Part shown: positions 6,999 through 8,239 of the stretch, one piece after another
How positions within the stretch are numbered: position 1 is the first letter of the stretch
How the letters are laid out: each line of letters begins with the position of its first letter
Assembly: GCA_947303535.1 (NCBI GenBank)
Contig: CAMYYQ010000029.1
Coordinates: 1 to 8,239 of the forward strand
Origin: an uncultured Ruminococcus sp.
Lineage (GTDB): Bacteria; Bacillota_A; Clostridia; Oscillospirales; Ruminococcaceae
Direction of reading: 5' to 3'
DNA length: 8,239 nt
The notes under the pieces: generated by a model
The model's input: only the letters and a program-made list of their open reading frames with translations
Database searches by the model: none
Told to the model about the DNA's origin: nothing
Program-made: the position numbers and the translations under genes

Positions 6999-7032
6999 TA
7001 CGTTTTGTACAATAAAAATAATACAAAACGTA
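6999..7032. repeat. 11-base inverted repeat between the YbjN-like and CAP genes
   Basis: TACGTTTTGTA (6999-7009) and its exact complement TACAAAACGTA (7022-7032) flank a 12-base AT-rich spacer. Outer CAAAATT (6991-6997) and AATTTTG (7039-7045) could extend the stem with bulges. On the - strand it starts about 52 bases past the YbjN-like stop and is followed by GAATTTTGTTG, so it may be a weak terminator for that gene. It could equally be a binding site for a dimeric regulator upstream of the CAP promoter. The remainder of 6953-7084 is AT-rich with no gene seen. Confidence 0.6.
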
Positions 7033-7084
7033 ATATTAAATTTTGTTTATCCGAAAAATAATTCGTATTTTTGCTTATATATCG

Positions 7085-7534
7085 TTAATTATTTTCGCTA
7101 TTCTTAATTATTTCAAGAATTTTTCCGATATGCTTGTCTATAGCAAGGATAGAAATGTTGAGATAGTCCTCTATCTGCTTGCGTGGTGACTCACCTTTAA
7201 CGATAGCATTTACAAGAACGATAAGCTCTCCGCGCTCGTCAATGAACATCTTGCAGCCGAAGCTCTCAGAGTCTAAATTGAACTCATTCATTACCTTGTA
7301 TACATCAATACCCGGCTCGTTGATGCGTACCATCTGGCTCAGTGCAAGTGAGAGAGCACTGTTCGCGTCATTTACATGAATGAATACCAGTGGTGTTATG
7401 CTCTCGTTGTTCGGGAGCTTGGTACGGAATCTCATCATATTCGGATCCTGCTCGTTGACCTCAAAAGGAACATTTCTCTCCTTGAGAAGCTCACGGAAAT
7501 CTTCTGTTATTTTAGAAATTGTATTATTATCCAT
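7085..7534 (-). CDS. Small cytosolic YbjN-like protein
   Basis: A 149-residue protein without signal peptide or TM segment. It begins with an amphipathic helix (TISKITEDFRELLKERNVPF), then alternating strands and helices: NMMRFRTKL, PLVFIHVNDANSALSL, PGIDVYKVMNEFNLDSESFGCKMFID, GELIVLVNAIV, and a long C-terminal helix ending IGKILEIIKN. The helix-strand order, with a VYKVMNEFN-type helix before a strand pair, resembles YbjN/type III secretion chaperone-like folds. This is judged by eye, so the family name is tentative and the function unknown. An upstream in-frame ATG (7549) would add MEEKT, but those codons contain the SD GGAGG (7543-7547), which sits 8 bases before the ATG at 7534; that start is therefore chosen. 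It is transcribed alone from a near-perfect promoter, suggesting steady, strong expression. Confidence 0.85.
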   Translation of the reverse strand: MDNNTISKITEDFRELLKERNVPFEVNEQDPNMMRFRTKLPNNESITPLVFIHVNDANSALSLALSQMVRINEPGIDVYKVMNEFNLDSESFGCKMFIDERGELIVLVNAIVKGESPRKQIEDYLNISILAIDKHIGKILEIIKNSENN

Positions 7535-7583
7535 TGTTTTTTCCTCCATTTATGGTTGTTTTCGGTGATTTTGCTGTAATTTC

Positions 7584-7612
7584 ATTATACCACACTATAT
7601 ATAATTTGTCAA
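7584..7612 (-). promoter_or_regulatory. Consensus sigma-A promoter of the YbjN-like gene
   Basis: On the - strand, TTGACA (7612-7607), 17 bases, TATAAT (7589-7584): both hexamers and the spacing match consensus exactly, and TGG precedes the -10 as in extended -10 promoters. The leader would be about 43 bases. This is the strongest promoter by sequence in the window. Confidence 0.9.
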
Positions 7613-7625
7613 TATTGCTTTACAG

Positions 7626-7651
7626 AAAAAGCACCCGTTTCCGAGTGCTTT
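7626..7651 (-). terminator. Intrinsic terminator, - strand, upstream of the YbjN-like promoter
   Basis: On the - strand AAGCACTCG, loop GAAA, then CGGGTGCTT form a stem with one G-T wobble, running into TTTTTCT. It lies just upstream of the YbjN-like promoter and insulates it from transcription entering from the right. It is the second - strand terminator in a row; see 7776-7807. Confidence 0.8.
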
Positions 7652-7775
7652 CCCTTTAGGGTGGTTTATATGAAAAATAGAAGCTGTCTTATAATGTCTC
7701 AGCTTTTGAGGAACTGAGTGGTTTGTATTATATCGCCCCGATATGTACATTCTGTGACAGAAAACTGATTGAAAG
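7652..7775. other. Intergenic island between two - strand terminators; possible small RNA, no protein gene
   Basis: No convincing protein gene was found. On the + strand, a 14-codon ORF (ATG at 7671, MKNRSCLIMSQLLRN) follows an AGGGTGG-like sequence but has no family signal. On the - strand a TATAAT (7732-7727) lies about 75 bases before the terminator at 7651-7626, without a good -35. Short complementary segments (AAGCTG/CAGCTT at 7681-7705, CTCAG/CTGAG nearby) could form alternative small stems. The island may be a small-RNA gene or the remnant of an insertion element; neither is established. Confidence 0.25.
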
Positions 7776-7807
7776 AAAAAATCCTCACGGGTAAACCGTG
7801 AGGATTT
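7776..7807 (-). terminator. Strong intrinsic terminator of the right-hand partial gene
   Basis: Perfect 12-base arms AAATCCTCACGG (7779-7790) and CCGTGAGGATTT (7796-7807) enclose a 5-base loop. On the - strand the stem runs into TTTTTTCTTTC. It lies 58 bases past the in-frame stop at 7866 but only 14 bases past the stop of the alternative-frame tail at 7822, which supports the idea that the gene originally ended at 7822. Confidence 0.92.
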
Positions 7808-7821
7808 CGGGAAATCATGTG

Positions 7822-7869
7822 TTATTTGTCAAGTCCTGAAACGCTGAATTCCACTTCAACTTTAGTCAT
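7822..7869 (-). pseudogene. Out-of-frame 15-residue tail of the right-hand gene (apparent frameshift)
   Basis: Directly after the stop of the partial gene, the -1 frame reads MTKVEVEFSVSGLDK and stops with TAA at 7822-7824. The alternating hydrophobic pattern is typical of a final beta strand of an extracytoplasmic domain. It contains no start signal of its own: no SD precedes the ATG at 7869. If one G were restored so that the TGA became TGG, the protein would run FDEWTKVEVEFSVSGLDK without a break and end 14 bases before the terminator. No slippery heptamer is visible, so an indel or a sequencing error is more likely than programmed frameshifting. Confidence 0.55.
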
Positions 7870-8239
7870 TCATCAAATGCACTTGTGTCTACAAGCTGAG
7901 CGGAAAAGCTTCCGTCGTTGATATCGGAAGGTGAAGCGTTGTCAAAATTATTGAAAAGTGAGCCCTTGTCACATCTTGAATCATCAGGAAGTCCGTCATC
8001 GCTTATCCATTCATTGAAAATATTTGAGCGAAGCTTGCCTGCATCGGTATATGTAAAGCTTTTCTTCTTGAGCTCAACATCTTTTCCGTCTACCTTTACC
8101 TTCTTGATGGTAATGACCGCATTAGGAACTGCTGTCTCGCCGTCTTCTATTATAACAGCAGCATATTCAAGTCCCTTTGGCTTGTATTCTTTATCCGGAT
8201 CGCCTGTAGCTCTGTATCTGAAGCCCTTTGTATCTGCGT
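7866..8239 (-). CDS. C-terminal part of an unrecognised protein (5' end beyond window), probably truncated by a frameshift
   Basis: The frame is open from the right edge to TGA at 7866-7868; 123 residues are visible, with no start codon inside the window. Visible features: beta-rich, charged sequence GFRYRATGDPDKEYKPKGLEY, AAVIIEDGETAVPNAVITIKK, VKVDGKDVELKKKSFTYTD, then a helix-like RSNIFNEWISDD and an Asp/Asn/Ser-rich stretch ending in SFSAQLVDTSAFDE. There is one Cys and no TM segment. The VDGK and IEDGE turns resemble extracytoplasmic beta-sandwich or carbohydrate-binding modules in Ruminococcus, but I do not recognise a family. DINDGS here lacks dockerin spacing and is not a second dockerin. 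Codon choice matches the neighbours. The apparent 3' frameshift is described at 7822-7869. Confidence 0.75.
   Translation of the reverse strand, partial: ADTKGFRYRATGDPDKEYKPKGLEYAAVIIEDGETAVPNAVITIKKVKVDGKDVELKKKSFTYTDAGKLRSNIFNEWISDDGLPDDSRCDKGSLFNNFDNASPSDINDGSFSAQLVDTSAFDE

Noticed and set aside
7671..7715. 14-codon + strand ORF with an AGGGTGG-like SD
   Set aside because: Too short, no family signal, no promoter; kept only as a note in the intergenic island entry.
7866..7920. DINDGSF as a second dockerin
   Set aside because: The calcium-loop spacing (D-x-N-x-D, then N and D) and the following helix are absent.
1..8239. CRISPR array, tRNA, rRNA, riboswitch, complete insertion sequence or phage attachment site
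   Set aside because: No spaced short repeats, no tRNA-like cloverleaf, no rRNA sequence, no transposase or integrase reading frame and no flanking target duplications were seen.

Overview
The window looks like a chromosomal segment of a gut or rumen Firmicute of the Ruminococcus type (Oscillospiraceae). The main reason is a secreted protein ending in a two-loop dockerin (calcium-loop residues D308, N310, D312, N316, D319) of the kind Ruminococcus uses for cellulosome-like assembly. Other support is the AGGAGG-type ribosome binding sites, sigma-A-like promoters, an ECF sigma/anti-sigma pair and an FtsX-type ABC transporter linked to a two-component system. The species cannot be fixed from the sequence alone.

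Layout. On the + strand, positions 1-3386 hold one tightly packed operon: the C-terminal third or so of an FtsX/MacB-type permease (cut by the window edge), its ATPase, an OmpR-family response regulator and a sensor histidine kinase. Regulator and kinase each start 1 base after the previous stop. A perfect 20-base palindrome at 3406-3425 ends this operon and also serves the convergent genes. On the - strand, 5520-3435 holds an ECF sigma factor followed by a single-pass membrane protein that is probably its anti-sigma factor. The latter has a cytosolic N-terminus, one TM helix, a Thr/Ser/Gly-rich stalk and a large extracytoplasmic part that begins with a lipocalin-like stretch. Next, also on the - strand, come a monocistronic secreted CAP-domain/dockerin protein (6868-5735), a small YbjN-like cytosolic protein (7534-7085) behind a consensus promoter, and the tail of an unrecognised protein entering from the right edge (8239-7866).

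How they may work together. The first operon is a transporter plus its own sensor/regulator, a common arrangement for sensing and exporting or detoxifying peptides, antibiotics or other envelope-active compounds. The sigma/anti-sigma pair is a second, independent envelope-signalling unit and appears to carry an autoregulatory ECF-type promoter as well as a housekeeping-type one. The CAP-dockerin protein is a neighbour with its own promoter and terminator; whether it belongs to the sigma regulon is unknown.

Most unusual points: (i) the CAP domain is split by about 110 residues, made largely of a duplicated 50-residue unit, inserted just after its first conserved histidine; (ii) the putative anti-sigma factor has a lipocalin-like outer segment and no zinc-binding anti-sigma motif; (iii) the last gene appears frameshifted at its very end, with the missing 15-residue tail in the -1 frame just before a strong terminator; (iv) a roughly 125-base island between two - strand terminators could encode a small RNA.
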